Below are positions 7,285-13,525 of a stretch of DNA of 13,525 bases, in pieces. How positions within the stretch are numbered: the stretch's first letter is position 1; the number at the start of each line of letters is the position of its first letter. The translations under genes and the position numbers were made by a program. Origin of the DNA: JBHGXV01 sp041920505 (lineage in GTDB: Bacteria > Bacillota > Bacilli > Brevibacillales > Brevibacillaceae); NCBI GenBank assembly GCA_041920505.1, contig JBHGXV010000002.1, forward strand, positions 1-13,525, in the 5' to 3' direction. The notes beneath the pieces are model-generated. The model saw only the letters and a list, made by a program, of their open reading frames with translations. It was not told the DNA's origin and made no database searches.

Positions 7285-7336
7285 GAAAGCAGCAGGAGTT
7301 TTGCGTTCGCTGCCGAATCCTAGGGTACAGGCAGCG
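7271..7336 (+). promoter_or_regulatory. Overlapping GCTGCC/GGCAGC hairpins between the TPR gene and dinG
   Basis: Two perfect stems sit around the end of the TPR gene: TGCTGC (7271-7276) with GCAGCA (7289-7294), its loop holding the TAA stop, and CGCTGCC (7308-7314) with GGCAGCG (7330-7336). Because GCTGCC occurs twice (7272-7277, 7309-7314), the last arm could pair with either. The first stem is followed by GGAGTTTTGCG, too weak a T-run for a confident terminator. The second ends 11 bases before the dinG ribosome binding site. The role is not known. Confidence 0.25.
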
Positions 7337-7359
7337 TAGATACATATGAGGTGACCAGA

Positions 7360-10251
7360 TTGAACCGATTTCTCGTCGTAGATTTTGAAACAACCGGAAA
7401 CCATCCCCGTCAAGGCGATCAGATCATCCAGATCGGTGCGGTCGCGATCGACGACGGACAGATAACCCAACGCTACTCCACGTTTGTCAATCCCGGTCAG
7501 CCGATTCCGCCGTTCATCACCGCCCTGACCGGGATTACAGACGAGATGGTTGCTGATGCCCCCTGTTTGCCCGATGTTCTGCCCGATCTGTTGCGTTTGC
7601 TGGACGGACGGACGTTTGTCGCGCACAATGCGTTGTTTGATCTTCACTTTTTACAGGAGGCCCTGCAGAGTCAGGGCTATTATACGTTTGACGGGTTTGT
7701 GCTGGACACCGTGGAACTGGCCCGATTCCTGCTCCCGATGCAGGCGGGGTATCGGCTGGTCGAACTGGCCGACGATTTCGAACTTAAGCACGATCAGCCG
7801 CACCGCGCCGACAGCGACGCGTTGGCCACCGCGCAGTTGTTCCTGCGTCTCCTGGCCATTCTGCGCGACCTGCCGCTAGTCACATTGCAGCGGCTGCAAA
7901 TGCTGGTCTCGTCGTTTCGCTCCGACATCGGCGAACTGTTGCGGGCGATGGAGCTGGAAAAACTGGCGGAAGCGGCGTTTGCCGGGCCCGGCGAAACGGA
8001 TGGCGGACAGGAAGACGAACGCTGGGACATCTACCGGCAGTTGGCCCTGCGGCAAAAAACGGCGGCGCAGCCGAAGCTGTCGGCGGCAGACGCGCCGACG
8101 TTTGAGCTGGATATCCTGCTGGAACAGATTCTGGGCGAAGACGGAGCGCTGGCCCGCCGCGATCCCGGCTATGAACGTCGCGAAGCGCAAGAAGCGATGA
8201 TGCGGGCCATTTACACGGCCATGAAAGAAGGAACCCACATGCTGGTGGAAGCCGGCACCGGCACGGGCAAGTCGCTCGGGTATCTGTTGCCGGCGATCCT
8301 CTGGGCGAAGTGGAACCAACAGCAGGTCGTGATCAGCACGCACACCATCCACCTGCAGGAACAACTGTTTCAAAAAGAAATCCCGCAGTTGCAGGCGGTC
8401 CTGCCCTTTTCGTTTTCCGCCGCCCGTCTGAAGGGCAGGGGCAACTACCTGTGCCTGCGCAAATTTGAACAAAGCCTGCACCCAGCCGAGACGTCCAGTC
8501 AGGAGGTGCGGCTGGCCAAGGCGCAAATCCTCACCTGGCTGACGCAGACCGAGACGGGCGACGTGGAAGAGATCAGCCTGACGCCAGCGGGCGCGCACTA
8601 CTGGCAGACGGTGCAAAGCGACACGGCTTCCTGCCTGCATCGCCGCTGCCCGTGGTTTAGCCGCTGCTTTTACTTCCGGGCCAAGGAGCAGGCCCGGGAG
8701 GCGGACATTCTCATCGTGAATCACGCGCTGTTGCTCAACGACCTGCACACCGACAGCCGCCTCTTGCCGGCATATCAGGTGGCGGTGATCGATGAGGCCC
8801 ACCAGTTGGAGGATGTGGCCAGCCAGCAGTTGGGCAGCCAGTTGTCGACGGCGCACGTGGCCCATCTGCTGGAACGGCTGTCGCCGGAGCCGACCGGTCT
8901 CACAGGCCTCTTTGCCGAGGAACTGGACATCTGGGATTCGGCGCTTGGCGAACAAGCCCGCTCGCGGCTGGCCGATCTGTCCAACGCGCACGAAAAAGCA
9001 CGCGATGTCGCGCAGCAGTGGACCCAACTTTTGTACCACTGGGCGCTGAAGCGGGCGAACGAACAGACAGAGACCGGCCGGGCGGCGGTACGTTACCCCG
9101 CAAGCGGCGCATCCGAGCGAAGCGAGCGGCTGAATACCGCGACTAGCAAGCTGATCAAGCGGTTGGGTGAGTGCGCCGAGCGAACCGAGCAGTTGCTTGC
9201 GCTCATCCGCCAGGGAGACGGACAGCCCCCGCATGCGCTGTTGAGCCTGAAGACCGATTTGGCCGGCGTTGTGGACGAAGTGCGCAACGTGCTGAACACG
9301 TTGCACGCTCTTTTGCTGGATACCGATCCCGATGTCGTCCGCTGGCTGGAGGTGGAGGCGCGCGGTTCGCGCAAGCAGGTGCATGTGTTTTCGGCGCCGC
9401 TCGACGTTTCCGCCGCGCTTGTTGACAAACTGTTCGCCGAAAAGCGGAGCGTCACGCTTACGTCGGCGACACTGACCGTAAAAAACCGCTTCGACTACCT
9501 GATGGAACGTTGCGGACTTGACAGATTGTCCCAGGAACGGGTGCGCACCCTGTCGCTGCCGTCCGCGTTCGATTATGAAAAGAACGGTCTCTTGCTCATC
9601 CCGTCCGATTTTCCCAGCCTGACCCAGGACGGCGAGGAGCCGTTCCTCGACGCCGTGATCCAGGGGTGCGCCGACGCGGTGCGCGCGGCAAAGGGACGGA
9701 CGCTCATCCTGTTGACGGCGTATTCCATGCTCAAAAGGGTATACGATGGCTTGAAACAGCAGTTGGACGAGGAGGGGTACACCCTGTTGGGACACGGCAT
9801 CGACAGCCAGAACCGCAGCAAGCTGATCCGCAAGTTCCAGCGGGAGCCGCGCATGGTATTGCTTGGCACCAGCAGTTTCTGGGAAGGCGTGGACATCCCC
9901 GGCGAGGCGCTCAGTTGCGTCGTCATCGTGCGGTTGCCGTTTTTGCCGCTCAACCAGCCGCTGGTCACAGGGCGTTCGGAAAGGCTGAAGGAGCAGGGGA
10001 AAAACCCCTTTATGTCGTTTCATCTGCCGCATGCCGTCATCCGCTTCAAACAGGGGCTGGGCCGGTTGATTCGCCATCAGAACGATCGCGGCGTCGTCAT
10101 CGTGTTCGACACCCGCATCGTCGAAGCACGCTACGGCCGGGCTTTCTTGGAGTCGCTGCCGCCGTACCGGGTAGAGAGCGGTCCGTGGCTTACGCTGCGG
10201 GAGTGGATCCGGCCGTTTCTCGACGGCATGTCTCCTCCTTCCGGGACATAG
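7360..10251 (+). CDS. dinG: DinG-type protein: DEDD 3'-5' exonuclease fused to XPD-like superfamily 2 helicase
   Basis: Long Firmicutes-type DinG of 963 residues for DNA repair or resolution of unusual DNA structures. The N-terminal part (about 1-165) is a DnaQ-like exonuclease with all motifs: DFETTG (D8, E10), AHNALFDLHF, and the third motif HRADSDALATAQLF. A linker leads to the helicase: Walker A AGTGTGKS with K304, DEAH at 478-481, TSATL in the second lobe, and motif VI QGLGRLIRHQNDRG. Four cysteines (C365, C425, C430, C436) have the C-x4-C-x5-C ending of the iron-sulfur cluster of E. coli DinG. The start is TTG 7360, behind GAGGTGA (7348-7354); the GTG at 7351 lies inside that site. MNRFLVVDFETTG then matches the usual N-terminus. 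I saw no LexA box (CGAAC-N4-GTTCG) upstream, so damage control is not evident. Confidence 0.93.
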   Translation: MNRFLVVDFETTGNHPRQGDQIIQIGAVAIDDGQITQRYSTFVNPGQPIPPFITALTGITDEMVADAPCLPDVLPDLLRLLDGRTFVAHNALFDLHFLQEALQSQGYYTFDGFVLDTVELARFLLPMQAGYRLVELADDFELKHDQPHRADSDALATAQLFLRLLAILRDLPLVTLQRLQMLVSSFRSDIGELLRAMELEKLAEAAFAGPGETDGGQEDERWDIYRQLALRQKTAAQPKLSAADAPTFELDILLEQILGEDGALARRDPGYERREAQEAMMRAIYTAMKEGTHMLVEAGTGTGKSLGYLLPAILWAKWNQQQVVISTHTIHLQEQLFQKEIPQLQAVLPFSFSAARLKGRGNYLCLRKFEQSLHPAETSSQEVRLAKAQILTWLTQTETGDVEEISLTPAGAHYWQTVQSDTASCLHRRCPWFSRCFYFRAKEQAREADILIVNHALLLNDLHTDSRLLPAYQVAVIDEAHQLEDVASQQLGSQLSTAHVAHLLERLSPEPTGLTGLFAEELDIWDSALGEQARSRLADLSNAHEKARDVAQQWTQLLYHWALKRANEQTETGRAAVRYPASGASERSERLNTATSKLIKRLGECAERTEQLLALIRQGDGQPPHALLSLKTDLAGVVDEVRNVLNTLHALLLDTDPDVVRWLEVEARGSRKQVHVFSAPLDVSAALVDKLFAEKRSVTLTSATLTVKNRFDYLMERCGLDRLSQERVRTLSLPSAFDYEKNGLLLIPSDFPSLTQDGEEPFLDAVIQGCADAVRAAKGRTLILLTAYSMLKRVYDGLKQQLDEEGYTLLGHGIDSQNRSKLIRKFQREPRMVLLGTSSFWEGVDIPGEALSCVVIVRLPFLPLNQPLVTGRSERLKEQGKNPFMSFHLPHAVIRFKQGLGRLIRHQNDRGVVIVFDTRIVEARYGRAFLESLPPYRVESGPWLTLREWIRPFLDGMSPPSGT

Positions 10252-10293
10252 AATGAAGCAATAGTCTCGCAAGGATTTAGGTGATACAATAAA

Positions 10294-11202
10294 ATGCGGA
10301 AGCGAGGAGTGACGATTCTCATCGCGTGGTTGGCCTGGTGTGTCGCGCTTGCCGGGTGCGCCATCGACCATCATCTGGAAAAAACGATCAAGGTGGACGA
10401 CCCGTTCGCAGTCGAAAACGAACGCGACTTTCTCGGCATGGTGACGACGTATTTCGCGTTGCCGGAAGGAGAGAGCACCTTGGTCCGTTTCCCCAACGGC
10501 AAGAAGTTGCTGATCGACACAGGCAGCCCAAACGACGGCAAAGCGCTGCTGGCCTTGTTGCGGGAGCGCAGGGTGACCAAGCTCGACTACGTTCTGTTGA
10601 CCAACGATCAGCCGGAACATTGCGGCGGTTTTGCCGCACTCGCCGAGACGATGCAGATCGACACGGTGATAATGCCCAGGCTGACCGCCCAGAGCATTCG
10701 CCGTATCGTGCCGCTTGCGCGCGTTTCCAAAACTATGCTGTTGTCAGAAGCGGACGAAATCTTCTTTGACCAGCAAATTGTCATGACCGTCCTGCACCCG
10801 AGTGAACCCTTGTTTTTGTCTCCGCAGGACAATTCGCTTGTCTTTCAACTCCGGCAGGGACAATTGCGGTTTTTGTTCACCAGCGGCATCGGGGAGGCGG
10901 CGGAGGAACGGCTGTTGCTCCGCCGAACCAACATGCTGCGGGCCGAAGTGTTGAAAGTGGCCAGCCAGGGCAGCAACCAGGCTTCTTCCCAACCGTTTCT
11001 CGGCAAGGTGGACCCGCAGGTGGCCGTGTTCGAAACCGGGCGCAAGCGGGATCAGTGGGGAATCGGCGAAGAAGAGGTGCTGGAGAGGTTGAGCGAATCG
11101 TGGGCGGAGACGTACATAACCAGTCAGCATGGCACGATCACGATTTTGTCCAACGGCAACGATTACAAAGTGTTCAAGGGAAAGAAGCAATCACGAGGAT
11201 GA
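10294..11202 (+). CDS. Putative lipoprotein with a degenerate ComEC-type metallo-beta-lactamase domain
   Basis: A 302-residue protein with a lipoprotein signal: basic MRKRG, a hydrophobic core, and lipobox LAGC with the lipidated cysteine at 22, so it should sit on the outer face of the membrane. The remainder follows the metallo-beta-lactamase domain of ComEC/Rec2: LLIDTGSP (72-79), a ligand loop at 103-112 read as TNDQPEHCGG, LHPSEPLFLSPQDNSLVFQL, LRFLFTSG, LKVASQGS, and the closing HGTITILSNG. The usual metal ligands are mostly changed: the H and two D of THxDxDH become N104, Q106 and E108 (H109 remains), the GD of the next motif is S197-G198, and HHGS is S224-Q225-G-S. It is therefore probably a non-catalytic binding or structural form. 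AGGTGA at 10279-10284 supports the ATG. It lies 42 bases after dinG and 18 before rex. Confidence 0.8.
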   Translation: MRKRGVTILIAWLAWCVALAGCAIDHHLEKTIKVDDPFAVENERDFLGMVTTYFALPEGESTLVRFPNGKKLLIDTGSPNDGKALLALLRERRVTKLDYVLLTNDQPEHCGGFAALAETMQIDTVIMPRLTAQSIRRIVPLARVSKTMLLSEADEIFFDQQIVMTVLHPSEPLFLSPQDNSLVFQLRQGQLRFLFTSGIGEAAEERLLLRRTNMLRAEVLKVASQGSNQASSQPFLGKVDPQVAVFETGRKRDQWGIGEEEVLERLSESWAETYITSQHGTITILSNGNDYKVFKGKKQSRG

Positions 11203-11220
11203 GAGGAGGATCTGGATTTC

Positions 11221-11853
11221 GTGAAGGCACCCAAAATTTCGGAAGCGGTGGTCCGCCGACTGCCGATCTATTTGCGCTATCTGACCCATTTGCAACAGAT
11301 GGGCGTCAAAACCGTTTCGTCCCAGCAGATGGGCAAGACGCTGGACGTCAACCCGGCGCAGATTCGCAAAGACCTCGCCACCTTCGGCGATTTCGGCAAA
11401 AAAGGGATCGGCTACGACGTGGACTACCTGATAGAAAAAATCAGGCAAATCCTGAAGCTGGACCAAAAGATCAACGTCGCGCTGGTCGGAGCCGGCCATC
11501 TGGGGCATGCGATCAGCAACTACAACGCGTATTTGCGCGACAACATGCGGATTGTGGCCATATTTGACGCTGATCCCGCCAAGCAGGGGCAGATGATCGC
11601 CGGACTCACCATACAGCCGATGGAAGAGATGAAGCAGACGGTGAGGGAAAAACAGATTCGCCTGGCGATCATCACCGTTCCCGCGTCGGCGGCGCAACTG
11701 GTGGCCGACCAGTTGACCGACGCGGGCATCGAGGGCATCCTCAACTTCGCGCCGGTGACCATCCGCACCGACAAGGAAGTGCGGATTCACAACGCCGACG
11801 TCACGTCCAGCCTGCAAAGCCTGGCCTACTATCTGAACGATACGTCAGCCTAA
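11221..11853 (+). CDS. rex: Redox-sensing transcriptional repressor Rex
   Basis: Repressor that senses the NADH/NAD+ ratio: the apo or NAD+ form binds operators of fermentation and respiration genes, and NADH releases it. The 210-residue protein has an N-terminal winged helix (about 1-78, with VNPAQIRKDLATFGDFGKKG GIGY-type recognition and wing region at 43-63), then a Rossmann domain with GxGxxG as GAGHLGHAI (90, 92, 95), VAIFDADPAK, IITVPA, and GILNFAPV, and the C-terminal helix that swaps between dimer partners (SLQSLAYYLND). The start is GTG 11221, behind AGAGGAGGA (11202-11210), which overlaps the stop of the preceding gene, so the two are likely co-transcribed. I found no Rex operator (TTGTGA-N6-TCACAA) in the window, so targets are elsewhere. 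Confidence 0.95.
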   Translation: MKAPKISEAVVRRLPIYLRYLTHLQQMGVKTVSSQQMGKTLDVNPAQIRKDLATFGDFGKKGIGYDVDYLIEKIRQILKLDQKINVALVGAGHLGHAISNYNAYLRDNMRIVAIFDADPAKQGQMIAGLTIQPMEEMKQTVREKQIRLAIITVPASAAQLVADQLTDAGIEGILNFAPVTIRTDKEVRIHNADVTSSLQSLAYYLNDTSA

Positions 11854-11880
11854 AACAAAAAAAGGAACGGAGAAGACCCG

Positions 11881-13176
11881 ATGAAAACGATTATTACCCA
11901 TGCCACCGTGATTACGGTAAACGATCAAAACGACGTGATTGATGACGGAGCGGTTGCCTTCGAGGGCGACAAGATCACCTATGTCGGTCCGACACCGGAG
12001 GATTTGTCCGGCTACGACGAGATCGTTGACGGCCGCCGCAAATACGTGCTGCCCGGCCTGATCAACACGCACGGCCACACGTCCATGTCGCTGTTGCGCG
12101 GGTATGCCGACGACCTGCCGCTTCAGCAATGGCTGGAAGAGAAAATGTGGCCGCTTGAGGCACAGTTCACCGCCGAGCACAACAAGTGGGGCACCTATCT
12201 GTCACTGGTGGAGATGATTCGCACCGGCACCACCTGCTTCGTCGACATGTACGACCACATGGGCACCATCGCCCAGGCGGTGGAAGCGTCCGGCATGCGG
12301 GCCCGCCTCTGCCGCGGCGTGATCGGGCTGTGCTCGGAGGAAGAGCGGAAACAGAAACTGGAGGATGCCGTCTCCTTTGCCCGCGAGTGGCACAACCAAG
12401 CGGACGGCCGCATCACCACCATGATGTCGCCGCACGCCCCGTACACGTGCCCGCCCGAATACATCACGCAAATCGTGGAAAAGGCCGTCGAACTTGACCT
12501 GCCGATTCACATCCACATGTCGGAGAGCCGCTGGGAAGTGGAGCAAAACGTCAAGGATTACGGCGTTCGTCCCGTCGCTCACCTGGAAAACCTGGGAGTG
12601 TTTTACCGCCCGACACTGGTGGCCCATGCCGTCCATTTGACGGATGAAGAGATCGACATTTTGGCAAAATACAAGGTGAACGTATCACACAACGTGGTGA
12701 GCAACCTGAAGCTCGCAAGCGGTGTCGCCCGCGTGCCGGCGATGCTGGCCAAAGGCATCCGTGTCTCGCTTGGCACCGACAGTTCGGCCAGCAACAACAA
12801 TCTGAATCTGTTTGAAGAATTGAAGCTGGCGGCCATCCTGCACAAGGGCGTCAATTACGACCCGGTTGCTGTTCCGGCAGATGTCGCCCTGCGCATGGCT
12901 ACCCGCTACGGCGCTGATGGGGTGTTCCAGCCGGACACGCTCGGCTCGCTGGAAGTGGGCAAACAGGCTGACCTGATCATGCTGGACGCGGCGCAGGCGC
13001 ACTTCCATCCGGCGCACAACCCGATCTCCCACGTGGTTTACGCCGCCAACGGACGCGACGTGACCGACACCGTGGTGGCGGGCACCTTCCTCATGCGCAA
13101 CCGCGAACTGCTCACCATCGACGAGGAACGCGTGATCTACGAGGCAAACCGCATGTTTGACCAGTTGAAGAAGTAA
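11881..13176 (+). CDS. mtaD: 5-methylthioadenosine/S-adenosylhomocysteine deaminase
   Basis: Amidohydrolase of 431 residues that deaminates S-adenosylhomocysteine and methylthioadenosine to the inosyl compounds, part of recycling the by-products of methylation and polyamine synthesis. A small beta-sandwich flanks a (beta/alpha)8 barrel. Visible metal and substrate residues are H64 and H66 (NTHGHTSM), H212 and E215 (HIHMSES), H249 (LVAHAVHL), and D300 (LGTDSSASNNNLNLFEEL). The residues around W83-type substrate contacts and the C-terminal LGSLEVGKQADLIMLD strand are also typical. The related TrzA/AtzB family shares these ligands, so exact substrate preference is inferred from overall similarity to MtaD. 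A site with GGAG (11869-11872) lies 8 bases before the ATG; the gene follows rex by 27 bases. There is no + strand terminator with a T-run after it. Confidence 0.88.
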   Translation: MKTIITHATVITVNDQNDVIDDGAVAFEGDKITYVGPTPEDLSGYDEIVDGRRKYVLPGLINTHGHTSMSLLRGYADDLPLQQWLEEKMWPLEAQFTAEHNKWGTYLSLVEMIRTGTTCFVDMYDHMGTIAQAVEASGMRARLCRGVIGLCSEEERKQKLEDAVSFAREWHNQADGRITTMMSPHAPYTCPPEYITQIVEKAVELDLPIHIHMSESRWEVEQNVKDYGVRPVAHLENLGVFYRPTLVAHAVHLTDEEIDILAKYKVNVSHNVVSNLKLASGVARVPAMLAKGIRVSLGTDSSASNNNLNLFEELKLAAILHKGVNYDPVAVPADVALRMATRYGADGVFQPDTLGSLEVGKQADLIMLDAAQAHFHPAHNPISHVVYAANGRDVTDTVVAGTFLMRNRELLTIDEERVIYEANRMFDQLKK

Positions 13177-13201
13177 AAGACTCCTGCCGCCCGGACAGGA
13201 G
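13173..13201 (-). terminator. Probable minus-strand terminator at the 3' end of mtaD
   Basis: CTCCTG (13181-13186) pairs with CAGGAG (13196-13201). Read on the minus strand, the stem gains a U-G and a C-G pair, leaves a 5-base loop, and is followed by TCTTTTAC (13180-13173). On the + strand it is followed by AGAAGTGG, with no T-run, so it looks like a stop for transcripts coming from the right, such as the small ORF at 13253-13426. Confidence 0.45.
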
Positions 13202-13252
13202 AGAAGTGGAAGCATAGGTGTAGGTAGGGGAATTTTTGAAAAGGTGGCACAG

Positions 13253-13426
13253 TCATCGCGTCCCGTCGTCCAAACGCCACAGGTCGGTCAAGAGAGCGTG
13301 GCGGTATGACAGGGAAGCGCGGGGTAAGGTTCGCAGCGGTGATGACAGGCCTGCCCAAGAAACGCGATATTCCTCAAGCAACAACCCTTCGGCATCAGGA
13401 GATGTTGTCATCGTAGGCAGTTTCAC
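13253..13426 (-). CDS. Possible 57-residue small protein, convergent to mtaD
   Basis: Not recognised. On the minus strand AAGGAGGTGA (13440-13431), nearly the full anti-16S match, stands 4 bases (7 from the GGAGG core) before a GTG at 13426. The frame runs 57 codons to TGA at 13255-13253. The peptide begins MKLPTMTTSPDAEGLLLEEY, has a mixed composition with tryptophans at positions 24 and 50, and shows no membrane segment or signal peptide. A hairpin with a T-rich tail for this strand lies 51 bases beyond the stop, which supports a separate unit. No clear promoter was seen; CATACT near 13452-13457 (minus) is a weak -10. The opposite-strand frame in the same place is arginine-rich and looks like a shadow. 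The bases 13427-13525 beyond this site hold nothing else I can support. Confidence 0.45.
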   Translation of the reverse strand: MKLPTMTTSPDAEGLLLEEYRVSWAGLSSPLRTLPRASLSYRHALLTDLWRLDDGTR

Positions 13427-13525
13427 GCGCTCACCTCCTTGGGGTGTACCTGTAGTATGACCGCGCCGCGCGTCGCTGATGTTTAGTAACTTTTCCGCCC
13501 GGTTCTAAAACCTTCCCGACCCGCA

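Noticed and set aside
7300..7320. GTTCGCTGCCGAAT considered as a LexA/DinR box before dinG
   Set aside because: Half-sites are in the wrong order (GTTCG first), so it does not match CGAAC-N4-GTTCG.
9102..9130. Imperfect palindrome around CCGAGCGAAGCGAGCGG inside dinG
   Set aside because: In frame, it codes for a short S/E/R stretch in a variable region; no second copy in the window, so no evidence for a mobile repeat.
10282..10290. Extended -10-like TGATACAAT just before the lipoprotein ATG
   Set aside because: Transcription would begin at about 10297, after the start codon, and the -35 region is poor; the bases are explained by the AGGTGA ribosome site and an A/T-rich spacer.
7876..10620. 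914-codon open frame on the minus strand opposite dinG, with similar long minus frames at 5728-7647 and 2361-3728
   Set aside because: Rich in R, H, Q and P, no family motif, and each lies opposite a gene with clear catalytic motifs. Long antisense frames are expected from the codon bias of GC-rich genes.
13236..13460. 74-codon + strand frame after mtaD, starting at a TTG behind TAGGTAGGGG
   Set aside because: Basic, low-complexity composition typical of a shadow frame; the minus-strand frame here has a much better ribosome site and a matching terminator.

Overview
The window comes from a Gram-positive, GC-rich (roughly 58-60% by eye) member of the Bacillales. Supporting signs are the bacillithiol glycosyltransferase BshA, the redox repressor Rex, a lipobox lipoprotein, strong AGGAGG-type ribosome binding sites, frequent GTG/TTG starts, and the order bshA-cca-birA-panB-panC-panD-dinG, which matches the Bacillus subtilis chromosome core. 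The GC content and the extra genes suggest a lineage such as Alicyclobacillaceae (Tumebacillus/Effusibacillus/Kyrpidia-like). That placement is a guess. No mobile element, phage gene, CRISPR array, rRNA or tRNA was seen; the main genes are all on the + strand and intact apart from the left edge.

Layout. (1) 1-3395: 3' part of bshA, then cca (tRNA nucleotidyltransferase) and birA (biotin ligase/repressor), with cca and birA overlapping. A tiny hydrophobic ORF with a very good ribosome binding site lies on the opposite strand between bshA and cca. (2) 3382-3648: an extended -10 promoter at the end of birA, then a structured leader with a textbook intrinsic terminator before panB. The sequence AGAAGG in the leader can pair either in an upstream hairpin or with the 5' arm of the terminator, which is the layout of a transcription attenuator or riboswitch. 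(3) 3649-5762: panB, panC, panD, supplying the pantothenate for coenzyme A. (4) 5848-10251: a cytoplasmic TPR protein of unknown role, then a long exonuclease-helicase DinG that keeps its Walker A motif and all four candidate iron-sulfur cysteines. (5) 10294-13176: a lipoprotein with a ComEC-type metallo-beta-lactamase fold whose metal ligands are nearly all substituted, then rex, then an MTA/SAH deaminase (mtaD). (6) 13173-13525: a possible minus-strand unit, made of a 57-residue ORF with a near-perfect Shine-Dalgarno and a hairpin that works as a terminator only in the minus direction; the last 99 bases show nothing else I can support.

Functional themes are cofactor supply (bacillithiol, biotin, pantothenate/CoA), tRNA maturation, DNA repair, NADH/NAD+ sensing and salvage of S-adenosylmethionine by-products. 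The most interesting parts are the pan leader, the metal-site-less lipoprotein beside rex, and two small minus-strand ORFs.
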